Shown here: positions 45,074 to 57,848 of the stretch, piece by piece
How positions within the stretch are numbered: the first letter of the stretch is position 1
Layout: each line of letters opens with the position of its first letter
Assembly: GCA_036852015.1 (NCBI GenBank)
Contig: JAANDG010000330.1
Location: forward strand, 99,408 to 163,407
DNA: 64,000 nt
DNA from: Pelodera strongyloides
Taxonomy: Eukaryota > Nematoda > Chromadorea > Rhabditida > Rhabditidae
Reading direction: 5' to 3'
The notes under the pieces: generated by a model
Seen by the model: the letters and a program-made list of their open reading frames with translations, nothing else
Databases searched by the model: none
Told to the model about the DNA's origin: nothing
Position numbers and translations under genes: made by a program

Positions 45074-47508
45074 TTTTGTGGAAGAAAAGAGTAGTCGGTC
45101 GACTGATGCCACTTCTCACCCGCTTCCCTTCTTAAATACTAAGGGACAAGTCCGCAAAGGGCGGAGTTTACGCGTCCGCGTGAGCATTTCTGCAACAAGC
45201 GTGTGTCCAGTTTTCACGCATTCAAGCACTTCTCTAACCATGATCTTAATCCTTGCGTCTCTTCAAAGACACACTATTTGTTTGTTTGCTTCTCGGCTCT
45301 TGACATAATCTATACAGTAAGGGAACCGAGAACTCTGTCCTTCTAATAAGTAGAAAAAGTCATAATATTAAGGTTAAAGCATGATTATTTGTAAAAATTT
45401 GGCCCATTGCCGACAGAAAAAAGTTTCTAAAGCATTCTGATTGTGAATTATTCGGATATTCTTTGAGCAAAATAAAGTCATTGGTCATATGCTATTAATT
45501 AGAGACTGTATTTTAAAGCAGCCTGGTACGTGATTAAAACAAAATACATGGAAATACAGCCACCCATGCCACGCACAACTTCAAGGCACCGTGCCTGAAA
45601 GCAAATGCTTCTTGCTTTGGAAGATAAGTGGGAGCAATTGGTGTAAAATGTTACCACGTGCTTGAAAACTTAAATAGTTTAGATTCTAAAAAGCACAATG
45701 AACCTCGGAGCAATATTTCCTCCACATACTCCCCGGACTCCGGAACGGTGTAACTTTTATTACTGATATAGAGATTCTTACCTTAGAGCTAATTGTAAGG
45801 TTCACTTTATACTTACGATATTTTCTTGCGGTCCGGATTATTTTACTCCCCAATTCACTTATGTAGAATTACGGTGTTTCTAAAATTATTTCAGACGCTT
45901 TCCTTATTACGCTATTTATAGAATACCCAACATTGTTTTTAATTTTCATGCATAAATCATGCTTTGGGTTTGAGTTTCGAGCTCAATTAAAAACCAAGTA
46001 CTGGGCACTTGCCTCCTTACTATAACTGAGTTTTCTATGCGTTCCCAACTTCAATACGTCCCATGGCTGCTGACCAGTTTACCTATTCAGTGCAATCGGC
46101 ACACGCAGCACAAGCAAACGGAAACGTAAGCAGATACTATAGTGAATAGTCATGTGCAATACAAAAGATTTGTAAGCGGGCAAGTTGTCCACCCGGATGT
46201 GTCAGCATATTGTATAATATGAAGAATGAAGTGCTTATTCCATGCTTGTATGTACATGCACTTATGTCATCATTTTTTACTAGAATCAGGTGATTCAGTT
46301 CAGTTTTAGGTGTTCATAATGTTTTACCACTTACATACAAACATTCAAACAAGCAAAACCAAACTAGTCAAATTGCAAGCAAACCAAACTAGTCAAATTC
46401 CAGCAGTTTTGTGAGACAATTAATTCACTGGCTCGTATCTTCTGATCCAATACGAGCTAGTAACAATACACAGATGTATAAAATTGATAATGCAACACAG
46501 TCTCTCACACACAATGATGACATTGCCTAAAGGTTCTAACTTTGGCCTTTTAAAGGGACGGGCTAATCAAAATAAACCTATATTTTGCATGTTTTTATAA
46601 TTTGTATAAAGGGGGTTTATTATAATATATGTACACTAAGTTACGGCTAGACTTTATCCCGCTGAAATTTTTCGGTGTCGATAGACTCAAAAGTATACCG
46701 TAGAAGACCAACAATTGCACCCTTATTTCCTTACCGCGTCTCCCGAGGATACCTCGCTCTGATTGGGACCCGGGAGACTATCTGTCCATATAGCTGTCCA
46801 TAAAGTTCAAAAAGTGGCTAAATTGTGAATGATTGCAGTAGTTTGAAGTCCCTCGGGCGATAACTTTGCTGGAATTGGGTTGAGTTGGCTGTTGTTTCAT
46901 AGGGGTTCACAGCAACTATCCTGAACCTTCCTCTTTGTTCACAAGCAACTTCGGGGGACTCTATGTGACAATACTAATTTTCGAGTTCCAAGCCTAGTAG
47001 TTGGAAGTCCGCATGCTCGACGCAATGAAATACGACGTCGGGTACCCTCTACCCACTCCCTCTACCTAGAAACCTACATACCCAGAAAACTTTAAAAAAA
47101 AAAACAATTGCACCGAAAATATTTCTTGACAGCAACAAACACAGATGAGCCATCGAATTCCTTATGTGTTATTTTCAGACGCCTGTAACATACCTTATTA
47201 TTGTTTACTCATAAAGCGCTAAATGAAGATGAAACGTTAACACGATGCACCCAATCTTTGTGTCATTTCCGGTGAAATAAAAGAAAGGGACTGCGACAGA
47301 ATAAAGGGCGAGAGAGAGAAACAGAGAGCCCACTTGACGCCCAATATTTGCGCACTGTTTATTTATTGTTGTCCTCCATGTTATATGGCGCGTGTGCTTC
47401 TGCATGCACTGAAGAACCAGAAGAAAAGTGAGAGACCGTTACCCTCAATAAAGACCACTCAAAAGGCGATAGTGTTAAAGATCACGAATTATGTTTCCGG
47501 AATTTCAG
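45074..47508. other. Intergenic, large, one MITE half
   Basis: It includes the promoter of the minus-strand Pro/Ala gene (a TATTTAAG word at about 45131-45138 on the plus-strand numbering). Around 46700-46800 (AATTGCACCCTTATTTCCTT) it resembles half of the MITE at 19158. A possible isolated exon ATGGCTGCTGACCAG..GTAAGC at 46064 has no partner. Nothing firm. Confidence 0.4.
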
Positions 47509-47589
47509 TCGGATGACGCTTACTGCAAAGTCTCGATCCCGAAATATGTGTTCAGCCTGCATGTAAATGAAATTTGTAAAGGTTTAATG
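47509..47589 (+). CDS. Orphan exon candidate
   Basis: AATTTCAG precedes 27 open codons (SDDAYCKVSIPKYVFSLHVN and so on) that end at ATG then GTATGA, a fair donor. Codon use looks coding and a CKVSIPKYV stretch faintly recalls the C-terminal strand of TTL proteins. No adjoining exons could be identified, so it may be a gene remnant or chance. Confidence 0.25.
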
Positions 47590-48715
47590 GTATGAGTTTA
47601 TTTTCTTTGTGATGCCAATTCCCAATAAAGTTTCATCCATACGTAAACTTCGCTAAACAGCTTTAACATAGCTTATATTCTCTGTTAAATGTAAATATTA
47701 CACAAAATGTTTAAAAACTGTTTGCTTGAATAAAAAAGCATTCGCGGAAGCGTCGCACGCGCGGTCATACTCACACATTAGAGATCTGTAGAACAAATAT
47801 GCGATTGTCAGGTAAAAAGGCACAAATCTGAGAAGAAACTATGCGTTTCCTGTGACATTCTGTACATGTTTATGGTTACATTGAGGGAGCACAGTATAGT
47901 GGTGATTAAAAACAAATATTGAACGAATGCATACGCCGAAAAAAAATCCGTCCACTGGGATAATATTTAGTTTTTTGTAACCTCAAGTTTCCTTTCTCAA
48001 ATCGTTCCATATCTTTTACCTAGTTTTGATACATAAGAAGAAGCTGGCGGGGAATGCACAGTTCACATGTGAAGACTAGACACTGGTTAGCAAACATCTA
48101 GCACCCTTCACGCAAGATGCACACTGTGACGTATTCTATAAGACGGGAAGCGATTGTTCGGGGATCTGGATGTCTAGGCCCTAGACTTCAGGGTGCAGAC
48201 TACAAACAGTACCAGTCCGTTACTGATCACTGCAACTTGATGATTGCATTTAATTATAAAATTTGCATCTCACAAATACAATCAGCTGAATGGATGGCTC
48301 CCTATGTGTAAATCTGAAAGTAAAAGAATTAATAGTGGAAAATACGCTTGTTTCCACGTTTGTCACACTATAAATAGCATATTCTATGAAAAACTTGTTT
48401 GCCATGTTCAAGGCTTAAATTTGTGGTTCATATGTACGTAATCAATATCAATGTGTGTAGCTCCAGTTCGCATCAATTTCCATAAGTTGTACGATCACAA
48501 CGATTGCTATTTGAGACACACGAATGTCATGCATCCTTTCGAGCTGCAAAGCATCGTTATAGACCTTACAGAACTCATTATAGTACTCCTTTTCATAATC
48601 TTATTATATAAAGGAGAAGAGTTTACTTGGTCTTTTGTTTGTATGCACGCAACGAAATCCTTTCATAAAGAAAATTTTCTATTCACAATCGAACGAGAAC
48701 ATACAAAATCTTTGC
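47590..48715. other. Intergenic, nothing recognised
   Basis: Short frames on the plus strand have no recognisable motif or splice chain. Confidence 0.4.
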
Positions 48716-48797
48716 CGCTGGCGGGATTCGAACCCACAGCAGCACGCAATCTCTCGCTTCACAGTCCAACGCTCTACCAACTGAACTATGCTAGCTT
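48716..48797 (-). pseudogene. tRNA-like sequence, probably a His-tRNA-type relic
   Basis: In reverse complement the 5' half is a good tRNA: GCTAGCATAGTTCAGTTGG, then TAGAGCGTTGGACTGTGAA with GTG at the anticodon position. The T arm is also good (GTGGGTTCGAATCCCGC). The expected 3' strand of the anticodon stem (TCCAA) is replaced by GCGAG and extra bases, so the cloverleaf fails. The acceptor stem has one mismatch. A tRNA-derived SINE is the alternative. Confidence 0.5.
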
Positions 48798-49487
48798 ATC
48801 ACAATGATAATCCTCTGCCCTACATACGGCACCTTCAATAGCAAATTTGCATGGTAGCATTAGTCGAGTGGTGATCCAAACTGATTATTATACGTTTTCA
48901 CAATCAGTATGAATGTGTGGGAGGAGAGAGTTAACTTTTTAAATTGTAGCAATCCTTTTTTTAAATAGGGAAACAATCGGCCGACGGCCGATTCCTCCAG
49001 TCGGAGAAGAGCCCGTAGGTCTCTTCGAACGGCTGGTCTACTATATAAGAATAAGCGTTTTACAAACAGAGCCGAATAATACGCGCCAAAGAAAATTTGG
49101 ATGTTCAGTTCAGAAGTGTTGAAATGAAAGACTTCACAGAAATATTTATATCCATGCATCGTATAACTATGTGGGACCTGGTTCTTATTTCCTAGCTCTT
49201 GTTGTTTTGTACTTGTCGTTTTATCAATAAACCTTTATATATAGCTCTGTCATTGCTGTATATCATATGTCCTTACCCTTATAGCCTTATACCTATTTAC
49301 CGATGGACCGTACTGTAATTTTCATAATTATAATACAGTATGAACCGACCGACTCAGTAATAGTATTGAGCTCTTTTAGACGCCCAAGAAGATGCAACAA
49401 TGCGCTTCGGTGGTTCTAAGCGTTTGGGCGGCATTGCGTGTCGGCAGTTCGCGGCACTTTTTGTCGTTCCTTTGCCGCGGATGCGGA
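48798..49487. other. Intergenic, upstream region of the 49572 gene
   Basis: Nothing recognised apart from moderately GC-rich DNA from 49380 onward that leads into the promoter. A short hairpin GGCCGACGGCCGAT lies near 48980. Confidence 0.45.
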
Positions 49488-49495
49488 TATATAAA
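49488..49495 (+). promoter_or_regulatory. TATA box of the Pro/Ala-repeat gene
   Basis: TATATAAA followed by GAGGGGC, 77 bases before the start codon, in a GC-richer context. It suggests a strong, regulated promoter. Confidence 0.6.
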
Positions 49496-49571
49496 GAGGG
49501 GCAAATGAGCGGAAAGATACACAACTCGATTGGGAGCTTCCCAGCACTAACAAACACACAAAACACATACA

Positions 49572-50657
49572 ATGAACAGGTAAGCATAGTTTCGTACAGC
49601 TAACAATCGAAGTTTTGTTTATTTTAACGTTCACCGATTTTTGATTGATAATATTTTTCAAGAAGCTTTGCTTTTTACGTTTTACTTTCAATTTCAACAG
49701 TTGTTTAATTTAAGGTCCATCATCATTCTTCTCGTTTCCTGCGCCGCGTCTAGTGCACAACTTGCAGCCGTCAGTCTTTTTATCATTTTGATTCCTTCCT
49801 TTCTTGTTGCTCTTTTTGTTTAGATAACTTATCATATGTACCAGATTACATATCAATTATTGAATGGTGTCACTTTTATTAACATACCTTCCTTACAAAA
49901 CAAAATATTGTTTATTTCACAGAGAAGTTCATAGAGTCCAAAATGAATTGTCTAAACAATTCACGTGGTCCACTTACCAAATGGATCTGCCAATTAATTA
50001 CTTGACGTAAAATTATTTCTCCACGTTCATTGTTACTTCAACTTACAGTGGCCCGCTCAATCAGCATCTCCGTTTTATCAAAGTCTGCTGGCCGCAGCCC
50101 GTGCTCCAGTGAATGCAGCTCCCTTCAGAGGAGGTTCGATCCCCGCTCCAGGCCCCGCACCAGTTCTCGCTCCCGCTGCACCTTTATTCGCTCCTGCTCC
50201 CGCTCCAGTTCCCGTCCTAGCCGCCCCTGCACCGGTCTTTGCTCCTAGACCAATGTTCGCTGCCCCCGTTCCCGCTCCAATCCTTGCGGCCCCCACCCCA
50301 ATCTTCAGAGCTGCTGGTCCGATGCTTCCTCCAAGACCGGTTTTCGCCGCCCCTGCACCAGTGATTGCCCCAAGGCCTCTGCTCGCAGCCCCAGTGCCAG
50401 TGCTTCGCGCCCCTGCCCCGATGTTCGCTGCTCCCGCGCCTGTGCTCCGTGCACCTGCCCCAGTCTTCGCCCCCGCCCCCGTGCCGGTGTTCGCTGCCCC
50501 TGCTCCGCTCTTCGCGCCAGCTCCTGCCCCAGTATTTGCTGCTCCTCCCGCCCCTATGTTCGCGGCCCCCGCCCCAGTGCTGGCTGCTCCCCGTCTCGTG
50601 CCCGCTTATGCGCCTTTCGCCAGGACCGCTCTTTTCATTGGATCCAACAAGAAGTGA
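49572..50657 (+). CDS. Secreted Pro/Ala-repeat protein (APAPVFAAP type)
   Basis: Three exons: 49572-49579 (ATGAACAG), 49715-49769 and 50049-50657, in phase, giving 223 residues. The first 21 residues form a signal peptide (MNRSIIILLVSCAAS, cleavage near SSAQLAA). Exon 3 opens WPAQSASPFYQSLLAAARAP and then runs about 150 residues of irregular APAPVFA, APVLRAP and RPVFAAP units. It ends RLVPAYAPFARTALFIGSNK and a final K. The conserved head and tail, with a repeat body free to vary, match the copies at 44096 and 63741. The coding strand is strongly C-rich, so the reverse strand shows a long false Gly/Arg frame. Likely extracellular, perhaps cuticle or matrix; no function is assigned. Confidence 0.85.
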
Positions 50658-51302
50658 GTTGTACAATGCTGCCTTGAAAAAAAATAACTTTAATCTACCA
50701 CACACAATTATGTGCAAAGAAAGTTAAGGAGTGCATTACTACGCAATATAATATGCACACAACGCATGCATGTTGTCTGGCAACTTAATTATTGAGTGGG
50801 ATATATTGCCTTGGTGAAAAATACATCTACTGTACTATGCGATACTGTTTTACTCCCCTTATCCATATGAAACGTTTTTCAGGAAGAACGAGTGAGATTC
50901 TTCACATACGACCGCAACGACTTTGATTATTTATTAAATAGTAACGAAAATGATTGTATAAAGTTCGACTGTAAAATAATAAACTAAATTACTCAACTGT
51001 GGATGTTGTTGTACATATAAAATATATGCAGTTCGTTTCGGGCGACAGCGACATTTGTAAGACTGTACATACTGTTACCGTTGTGTTCTTTATTAGAGCT
51101 TATTTGTTTATTTATTACACACTACACTACTACACATAAGCAAAGAAGTCTACCAAAAGCGAAATCCATACAATGAAACTGTTTTAGTTGTAAGTAATAC
51201 TAAAGAATTACGCACACATTCTTTCAAAAAATTTGGAACAAGTCCCAATAAGCAGGCTGGAGAAGGAGATGTCGTTTGAACTCTTTGAGCTGCTCATCCC
51301 TA
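50658..51302. other. Convergent 3' flank region
   Basis: This space lies between two convergent genes. AATAAA-like signals occur near 50977 for the plus-strand gene. Nothing else recognised. Confidence 0.45.
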
Positions 51303-52863
51303 TTATGGGCAGCGAATGAGAGGTCCAGAAATTAGTTCCGACTTTCTAAACAAATAGCTTGTAATGTTAGGATAACATTTCTTTCATTAGACATGTGGAA
51401 GATGCGCCTACAACCTTCAATAATTTGTGGATGATTTGAGGATAATTTTCTTAAATTCTCACATGTTATCAATGGAAAACGCCTGCTTTGGGAAGTCGAT
51501 GTGGATGTTCTGAAACGCCAAATTGGTGGACCTATTTATCGATATTGATTAGTTGACATTTCTCAAATGGAAAACTCTGTCATCTCAAATCATTGCTACC
51601 TCTACATCTTTTTCTCCGCGACTCCTTTGCCTTTTCTCTCTCCTATTACTCTATACTTTATAGCTTTCCTTTCCTTCGAAGCTTTTTCTAAGTCCAATTC
51701 TTTTGCCATTAAATATTCGTTTGCTTACATGTTGCCCTATCAAAAGGCGTTGATCAACATCAAGTTCGTACAAATTTGCGCAACGTTTGCTCTCCCTACG
51801 CACAAAGTGACCCAAATCGCATGCAACTTGTGCTCTGATGTAGAATTCTTGTTCATTATCACGATGACCGATATTCAGAAGGCCGTCGTCACTATCCGCC
51901 TCGAAATAGCACTGAATGGGGACAATTATTATTCGTTGTCTTCATTTTCGCGATAGTTTTTTCGGAGATGGCCGTTTTCCAAATACAAACATATGTTATA
52001 TACACGCGTTCACGGTTAACGCACAGTTCGCGGTTATATTGCGTAGTAATGGGCATTAATGTATGGCAAAAATTGGATTTTTGCTTCTTTTTTTCAAGAG
52101 TACATGCCTGCACTGTGCATTCTCGCTTTGTCTATAACAACATGGCGCACGTTCTATAATGCCGATAAATTTCAAATATATTGTCAAAATTACGGTAAAT
52201 TTAAGATGTTGATTAGGTTCAAAAGAGTGCATGCGTTGTGCATTCTCTCTCGCTTCGTTTTTGTCCATGGCGCATCTTCTATAATGCGGATAACTTTCAA
52301 AGATCTTGTCAAAAGTACGGTAAATTTAAGATTTTGATTAATATTTGCAATTTACATTAGCTAAGATTGATCTTGTACTACTTCTAAGAGCCATGAACTA
52401 TCGAGTCATCACCCCTCGTTTGCAATCTTTTTTCCCGAAAGAATCGTCCAGAGAATCAACATCCTTATCGAACAGTTCGGCAGTGACCTCACGCTGAAAT
52501 GTTGCCACAAATTTCTTACTGAAGTATAGCTTATTGTTAGAAGTGGAAAATAGAGTTTGTGGGAATTGTGTAATTCCCATAAAAGAAAACATATCAAAAG
52601 AAAACTCACCAGGGAACGGTTACAGTCATGTGTGACAGTCACGTTGAACTGAAAGAAATTCGTAATTTGGTCTACCTTTCAAGTTCTAAAATGAATGCTT
52701 GTCCTTCATAATTTTATCGTCAAGCATTATGATAATGCTACACGATAATGCTTCTTAAAAGTGAACCCTCTTACGGAAAACTTACGAAGTGGGCAATTTT
52801 GTTGTCAGCTACTGTTGAAGCTGTAATGGTTCCAAGGAGCAGTAATACAGTGCTGTGATACAT
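51303..52863 (-). CDS. Secreted TTL-like (transthyretin-like-related) protein
   Basis: Six exons on the minus strand: 52863-52786, 52648-52610, 52493-52413, 51911-51729, 51509-51463 and 51345-51303, giving 156 residues with all splice sites GT..AG. The signal peptide is MYHSTVLLLLGTITASTVAD. The mature part reads FNVTVTHDCN, then VTAELFDKDVDSLDDSFGKK, the TTL-like strand and acidic loop pattern. Then come CYFEADSDDG, QEFYIRAQVACD, KRCANLYELDVDQRLL and NIHIDFPKQAFSIDN, ending SGPLIRCP. About six cysteines after the signal peptide are shared with the paralogues and probably form disulfides. The exon homologous to exons 4 and 5 of the plus-strand paralogues is a single 183-nt exon here. TTL family membership is inferred from pattern only. 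Confidence 0.82.
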
Positions 52864-53736
52864 TTTCCTGAAAAGTTTATTGAAAAAATATTACATTCCG
52901 TTCGCTAACACTAACGCTAATCAAGATAAAAGGACCTTGATCAACACAATGAACGAGTGGAAAACCTACTGTTAGCGGAACCGAAATGACTGAAAATATC
53001 AATCACAACTGTTATATGTATAGACTAATAAATATGCGTCTAATATGACAACTAATATTCTTGGAAGTAATACATACATACATTTCTTATGAGACGTCGG
53101 GCAATATGTTACTTATTGGCCTTTCTTCTCCTTCAAAGTCAATATGTATGTAAATGGGTTTTCTATCGAAAATCGGGGCAATATTATTTTATAATTGGTA
53201 TGATTGATATACAGTAGTTAGATTCTAGATGTTAGGAATCCCTGTGACACGAACTACGAAATAACAAAGAGAGGGAATTGAAAATGTGGGTAGAATTTGA
53301 CAATATAGTTGTTGTTGAGGAGTTATATAAGCATTGTATGTAATCGTTTCATAAAGCAAAGCAGCTTCTGATTGTGAGATGAGATATGTATATCCGTTCG
53401 GAGAATAATGATTTCCGCAGGTTTTCTGCAACTGAGCGGAAAGACGGTATCTGAAGAAAAAAGGCCCTGGTTTTTCTGGCTGGAAAGGTCTACTGTAGAT
53501 CGTTTCACACAAAGAACCCGTGGTTCCGCATTTGCTTTCAGGGATATATTAGCCTAGAAAGCAATGAGAAATTGTTTATTTTACTCGGCAGTAAGCTTCT
53601 AGAAAAAATGCACCAGAACGATGTAGAAACCACGCCACTTATTTGCGAGATGCAATCAGGAATTCAGGTCCGCCAGGTCGGCGTGTTAATTGTCTACCGA
53701 TTAGGCAGTGGACGCAATATTACTTTCCCATGACGA
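52864..53736. other. Intergenic between divergent TTL-like genes
   Basis: Shared upstream region of the minus-strand 51303 gene and the plus-strand 53781 gene. No other gene seen. Confidence 0.5.
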
Positions 53737-53743
53737 TATAAAA
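53737..53743 (+). promoter_or_regulatory. TATA box of the 53781 gene
   Basis: TATAAAA followed by GTCGT, 44 bases before the ATG. The same TATAAAAGTCGT word occurs at the same distance in the paralogue at 59768. Confidence 0.7.
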
Positions 53744-53780
53744 GTCGTCCGCTTGTTCACAAATGTATCATTCAACAAAA

Positions 53781-55675
53781 ATGAGCCGTGTCCTATTATC
53801 TGCTCTGCTGCTCAGTTCCCTTGTGTCGTTGGCTCTCGCCAAGGAAAAACCAGCTCATTTCGTAAGTTTCCTTCCTCCGTTTTGCAAATAGATGCATCAT
53901 ACTCTTGCCCTCGCATCCGCCCCTCTCCTCTGTGCACTTCGTGTCTCTGGCACTCGTTAAGAAATCTGCACATTTCGTAGTACATCTACGTACCTGTACG
54001 CAGTAAATCTGCATGTACTTGCGAAAGTAGGAAGGATTAATAACTACTATAAGAATCAGCTACCTGTATTATAGGAAGTCACAAGAATACATCCTCTATA
54101 GCTCTTCTTTTACAGTAAGCAAGATACTAAATTCACTTTTCAGTTCACAGTGTCTGTGACGGCCGAATGCAAAGACGGGTCGAGTCCGACGGTTAGGATT
54201 TTATTTTATTTTATTTTATTTCAAGTTGAAGTCAAATTTAGTTTTAGCATTAGACCGTGTTTTAATTTCATACATCAACAAAATGAAACCACGTGTCAGG
54301 ACTAGGCCCCTGTAATTAGAGGACTAATCGTATATTGTTAGCAAATGTTACAAATGACAACCTAGCAATGATGGATTATTTTTTTCATCGATGAGACTAA
54401 TAAACCTAATTTAAGGATATCACCACTGAACTACGCGAACACGATCCTCTAAGGGATGATTCTTATGGAAAGAAGGACTGCCCTACGACGGTAATCAAAA
54501 TTAAAAAATCGTATTTTAGTTTATTTTAGTAATTTTAATACAAACTAATTCCTATGCAGCATATAAGTCAAAATGACAGTGGTACTAGTTCTTCTTCGGG
54601 TAGTTTCCAAATTTGATGCTTAAACGCAGCTTATGTAGACCGCGTACCGCGCATCCTAGAGTGTGTAAATGTTTCTAATTGCGGTTATGGTACCTTTTTG
54701 TTGTAGTTTATAGTCACCACTTCAATACTATGAACTAAAATCCTAACCAACTAGAACATGTTGCAGTGCAAATTCGAGGCCGACAGCGATGATGGAGGGA
54801 TATTTGTAACGTAAGTATAATTTTATAATTCAGCCATTCCTGATCCGAATCATTTTCTACCAACGTTTTGCCATAAGTTGGTCACGAATTGGTCACCAAC
54901 TGGGTAAGCCCCACAGAAAAAAAAACATATTTATACTCATAATTACCATATTTTAGAGACACCGAGCAGGAGTTCTACTTCAAGACAAAATACGAGTGCA
55001 AAGGAGAGAAAAAGGTCGAGAAATGCGCAAATATCTACAAACTGGATATTGATCAACGCCTTATCCTCGGAGAACATGTAAGTTTTAGTATAACCCAATA
55101 CAGGTGAGCCTAAATATTTTAACATATTTTAACAAAATGCAATATCTCAAGAATCTCCAAAAAAAAACTGTTCTTTACCTAAAATATATTACGTTTATGA
55201 ATGCAGGCAATCCGTTGAAAGCACACTGCGCATGCGCATAGATCTTTGCTTTTCAGTTCTTTATAAATATAATTTCTGCCTTGCAGAAGCAAAAATACCT
55301 AATAATAAATGAACTAACGCCTATAAATGTTGAAATTCCTCATTCAGAACGTTAACATCAACTTCAAAACCGAGAAGTTTACGGTTGACCATATGTAAGT
55401 TCTTTTGAATTCAAATACTTCCTTTCAAAATTAATTTTTAGGCAAGTGTTATGCTTTACAAACCTTATGCTGATAACCAACGTCCTTTTTGAATGTTTAT
55501 ATGTAACATTATATTAAAGTACTATGTAAAAATTATTAAAAGAAAAACAGTGTAAAGAAACCGTTTGTGAAATATAAGAGATTTTGAATTTATATTGCAC
55601 ACTACTACAAAGAATTATTTTACAACATTTTGCAGAAAGAGTTCGCCTGTAACTGGATCATTGGCGAAGTGCTGA
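53781..55675 (+). CDS. Secreted TTL-like protein, seven exons
   Basis: Exons 53781-53861, 54144-54191, 54416-54490, 54767-54810, 54957-55077, 55348-55394 and 55636-55675 give 151 residues. Every exon length equals that of the 59768 paralogue, which makes the model strong. The signal peptide is MSRVLLSALLLSSLVSLALA. The mature protein has FTVSVTAECKDG, the exon 3 block DITTELREHDPLRDDSYGKK, then CKFEADSDDGG, EQEFYFKTKYECKG, EKCANIYKLDIDQRL, NVNINFKTEKFTVD and the tail SPVTGSLAKC. The alternation of beta-strand-like segments with an acidic loop before a D-D motif resembles nematode TTL proteins, which are secreted binding proteins. The ligand is unknown. Exon 2 is followed by a donor GTTAGG, weaker than the others. 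Confidence 0.85.
54201..54228. repeat. (TTTTA)n microsatellite in intron 2
   Basis: About five TTTTA units lie just after the exon 2 donor of the 53781 gene. They are absent from the paralogue's intron. Confidence 0.85.
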
Positions 55676-56652
55676 AGAACACAATAAATTAAGTCAAATA
55701 TTTAATGGGTTACATTTTGTCATTTAGTCATGTATAAATGATATTGAACCATGCATTTATGTGTTTTTTTTTGTACTACGAAAGATACGCGGATGGCACT
55801 TTACCTCTTTCAAAATCTAAAAGTTGCAAAACAACGAATTGCTAACAAAACCACTTTCAAAAGTAGCAAAACAACGAATGGCTAACACTACAAAAGCTTG
55901 TTTTATTCTAGAAAAAATAACTGTTGGATGTCCACTAACGAAAATTCTCCAGCGATCCTTGTCTTCCTGAAATAATTTCCCGTGCTGTTATACTCCCTTT
56001 CATTGAAGGATCGCAGTCACTCCAAATCATCATTTTGCTTCGAGTTTACTTGAATTTAGTAAAGAATAAAGAAAAATACCTTACCAAAACCGAATAATTT
56101 GAATTCCAACTCAGGGAGTGAACAAGTAGAAATGTAGTGCTACTTAACTACCGCGGGATTATGAAACGTGTAGTGATATGCTTGCAGACCCTTGCAGTAT
56201 ATGTAATTAAAAAAAGAAGTAAATAGAGTTACAGTAATATAAGGAAAAGTATAAATGAGAGTATTGAGAGATAAAGTGTATCATGTTCTTTAACATGATA
56301 ACCCCGTTTCGACCCTGATCGTATACGAGGATTTTGCTGTAGTTGGGTCTCATCAGTACGATGACCACAGCTTTGAGCGATAGGAAAAAAATAAATAAAA
56401 ATGAGAATGCACACAAGAGAGAGAGAGAGAGAGAAAATAACTATGTATAAAGAAAAATAACAGTTTGGTTGAAGATTGTGTGATTGATTATGTGTATGTT
56501 CGATTTTATGTTGAGTGCAATTGTTATTGCAGTTAATTAATTGTTTGGTTTTTTTATGTTCGAGTACAATTTTTTATATTTGTAGTTTTAGTGTGATGTG
56601 AGATTATGTTATTTGTAGTTTGTAGTGTGGTGCCATATTATGTGTGTTTTGG

Positions 56653-56698
56653 TGTGTGTGTGTGTGTGTGTGGTGTGTGTGTGTGCGTGTGGGATGTG
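56653..56698. repeat. (GT)n microsatellite
   Basis: Two GTGTGTGT runs separated by GGT lie within the Penelope-derived insertion. Confidence 0.9.
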
Positions 56699-56879
56699 TG
56701 TTTGTTATGGGGAGATGTATGTGAAGTAATAGTTATGTATTAGTTGGTTGTTTTTTTAAAATACTTATGTAGTTAATTAGTATATGGTTAAAATGTGAAG
56801 CATAGTGAATGTTAAGTTAGATATTATATGTTAAAATTGAAATTACTGTTGTACCAATTAGTCAGTCTTTTGCTGTCAT

Positions 56880-57740
56880 TATTATATTTTAGTGCTATAC
56901 ATGGGTGTCGGTGAATAGTTTTCGAAATATTTGAGTGATTTTTGACAAGGGATATTTATTACGAATAAGTTTGCGTGTAAGTTGACAAACCTTGTCTTTG
57001 AAAAACTCTAAAGAAGAAGTGCAACGGTATATTCGTATTATTTCACCCATTATACAATTTAGTTTGATATTTGTTGAGATATGAGAATCGTACATTGGAA
57101 ATCTAATGACGTCGAATGTGTAGTCGTCTGTTTTGTTATATAAATTTATAGCCCACTTATCATTAACTCGAGTAATTGAAGGTCTAGAAAAGCTGCTGAA
57201 TTTTCACTATCATTTGCAGGCTCAAGACTAAGAGATGTAGGATACATATTTATGAGTTGATAAAGTCACAAATATTATTATAAAATATGGCAATATCATC
57301 CATATACCTAAACATGCGTGTATTGTAAACTAGATGTGAGTTGTTGTTACTTTTGAAAAAATTGAATTCTATAATTGATAGAGTGAGATCTGCAAGAGTG
57401 GTGAGGCGTTACCTCCTTGTGGGACACCTTTTGTTTGATGGAATACTTCGTGTTGAAGATTAAGAAAATGTTTGTGACAATATAATGTATTATATGTTTA
57501 ACCTCTGTTAGTGTGTAGCAATTTTGAGAGTATGTATCAGTATAGAAGCAGTGTTTAAATGCAACATTTATGTATGTTTTACCAGCATTTTTGAAACATA
57601 ATTCGAGTAGTACATACATATTTTTAAGGACACAATCGTGTGGTAAGTTGGTAAAAAGACTACTGAAATCCATAACTCGTATTTTATTGAAGCGGTGAAG
57701 ACTAGAATTATTGGAAATTTGCATTGAATTATCAATTGAA
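56880..57740 (-). pseudogene. Penelope-like reverse transcriptase relic
   Basis: Reading the minus strand: VMDFSSLFTNLPHDCVLKN is the RT motif A region of Penelope-like elements. The next frame gives QTKGVPQGGNASPLL (motif B). Then comes FRYMDDIAIFYN (the YXDD catalytic motif C), and finally MGEIIRIYRCTSS with LIRNKYPLSKI, the Penelope thumb region. At least two frameshifts and several stops break the frame, and no endonuclease domain follows. An ancient, dead copy. Confidence 0.85.
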
Positions 57741-57796
57741 AAAAAAGTAAGATTTGTGGATATTATGATTGCTAGTTGCTATTATGAAACGTGTAG

Positions 57797-57848
57797 TGGG
57801 ATTATGAAACGTGTAGTGATATGCCTGCAGACCCTTGCAGCATATGTA
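57797..57848. repeat. About 50-bp duplicated flank of the insertion
   Basis: GGGATTATGAAACGTGTAGT through CCCTTGCAGCATATGTAA repeats 56154-56206 with few changes. One copy lies on each side of the Penelope-type relic. It looks like a long target-site duplication. Confidence 0.7.

Noticed and set aside
50217..50717. Long minus-strand Gly/Arg/Ser-rich frame opposite the 49572 gene
   Set aside because: Also an antisense shadow of the repeat. The plus-strand model has splice sites, a signal peptide and a conserved tail.
53225..53512. 95-codon minus-strand frame between the TTL-like genes
   Set aside because: No signal peptide, no family similarity and no flanking exons. It lies in the promoter interval of two divergent genes.
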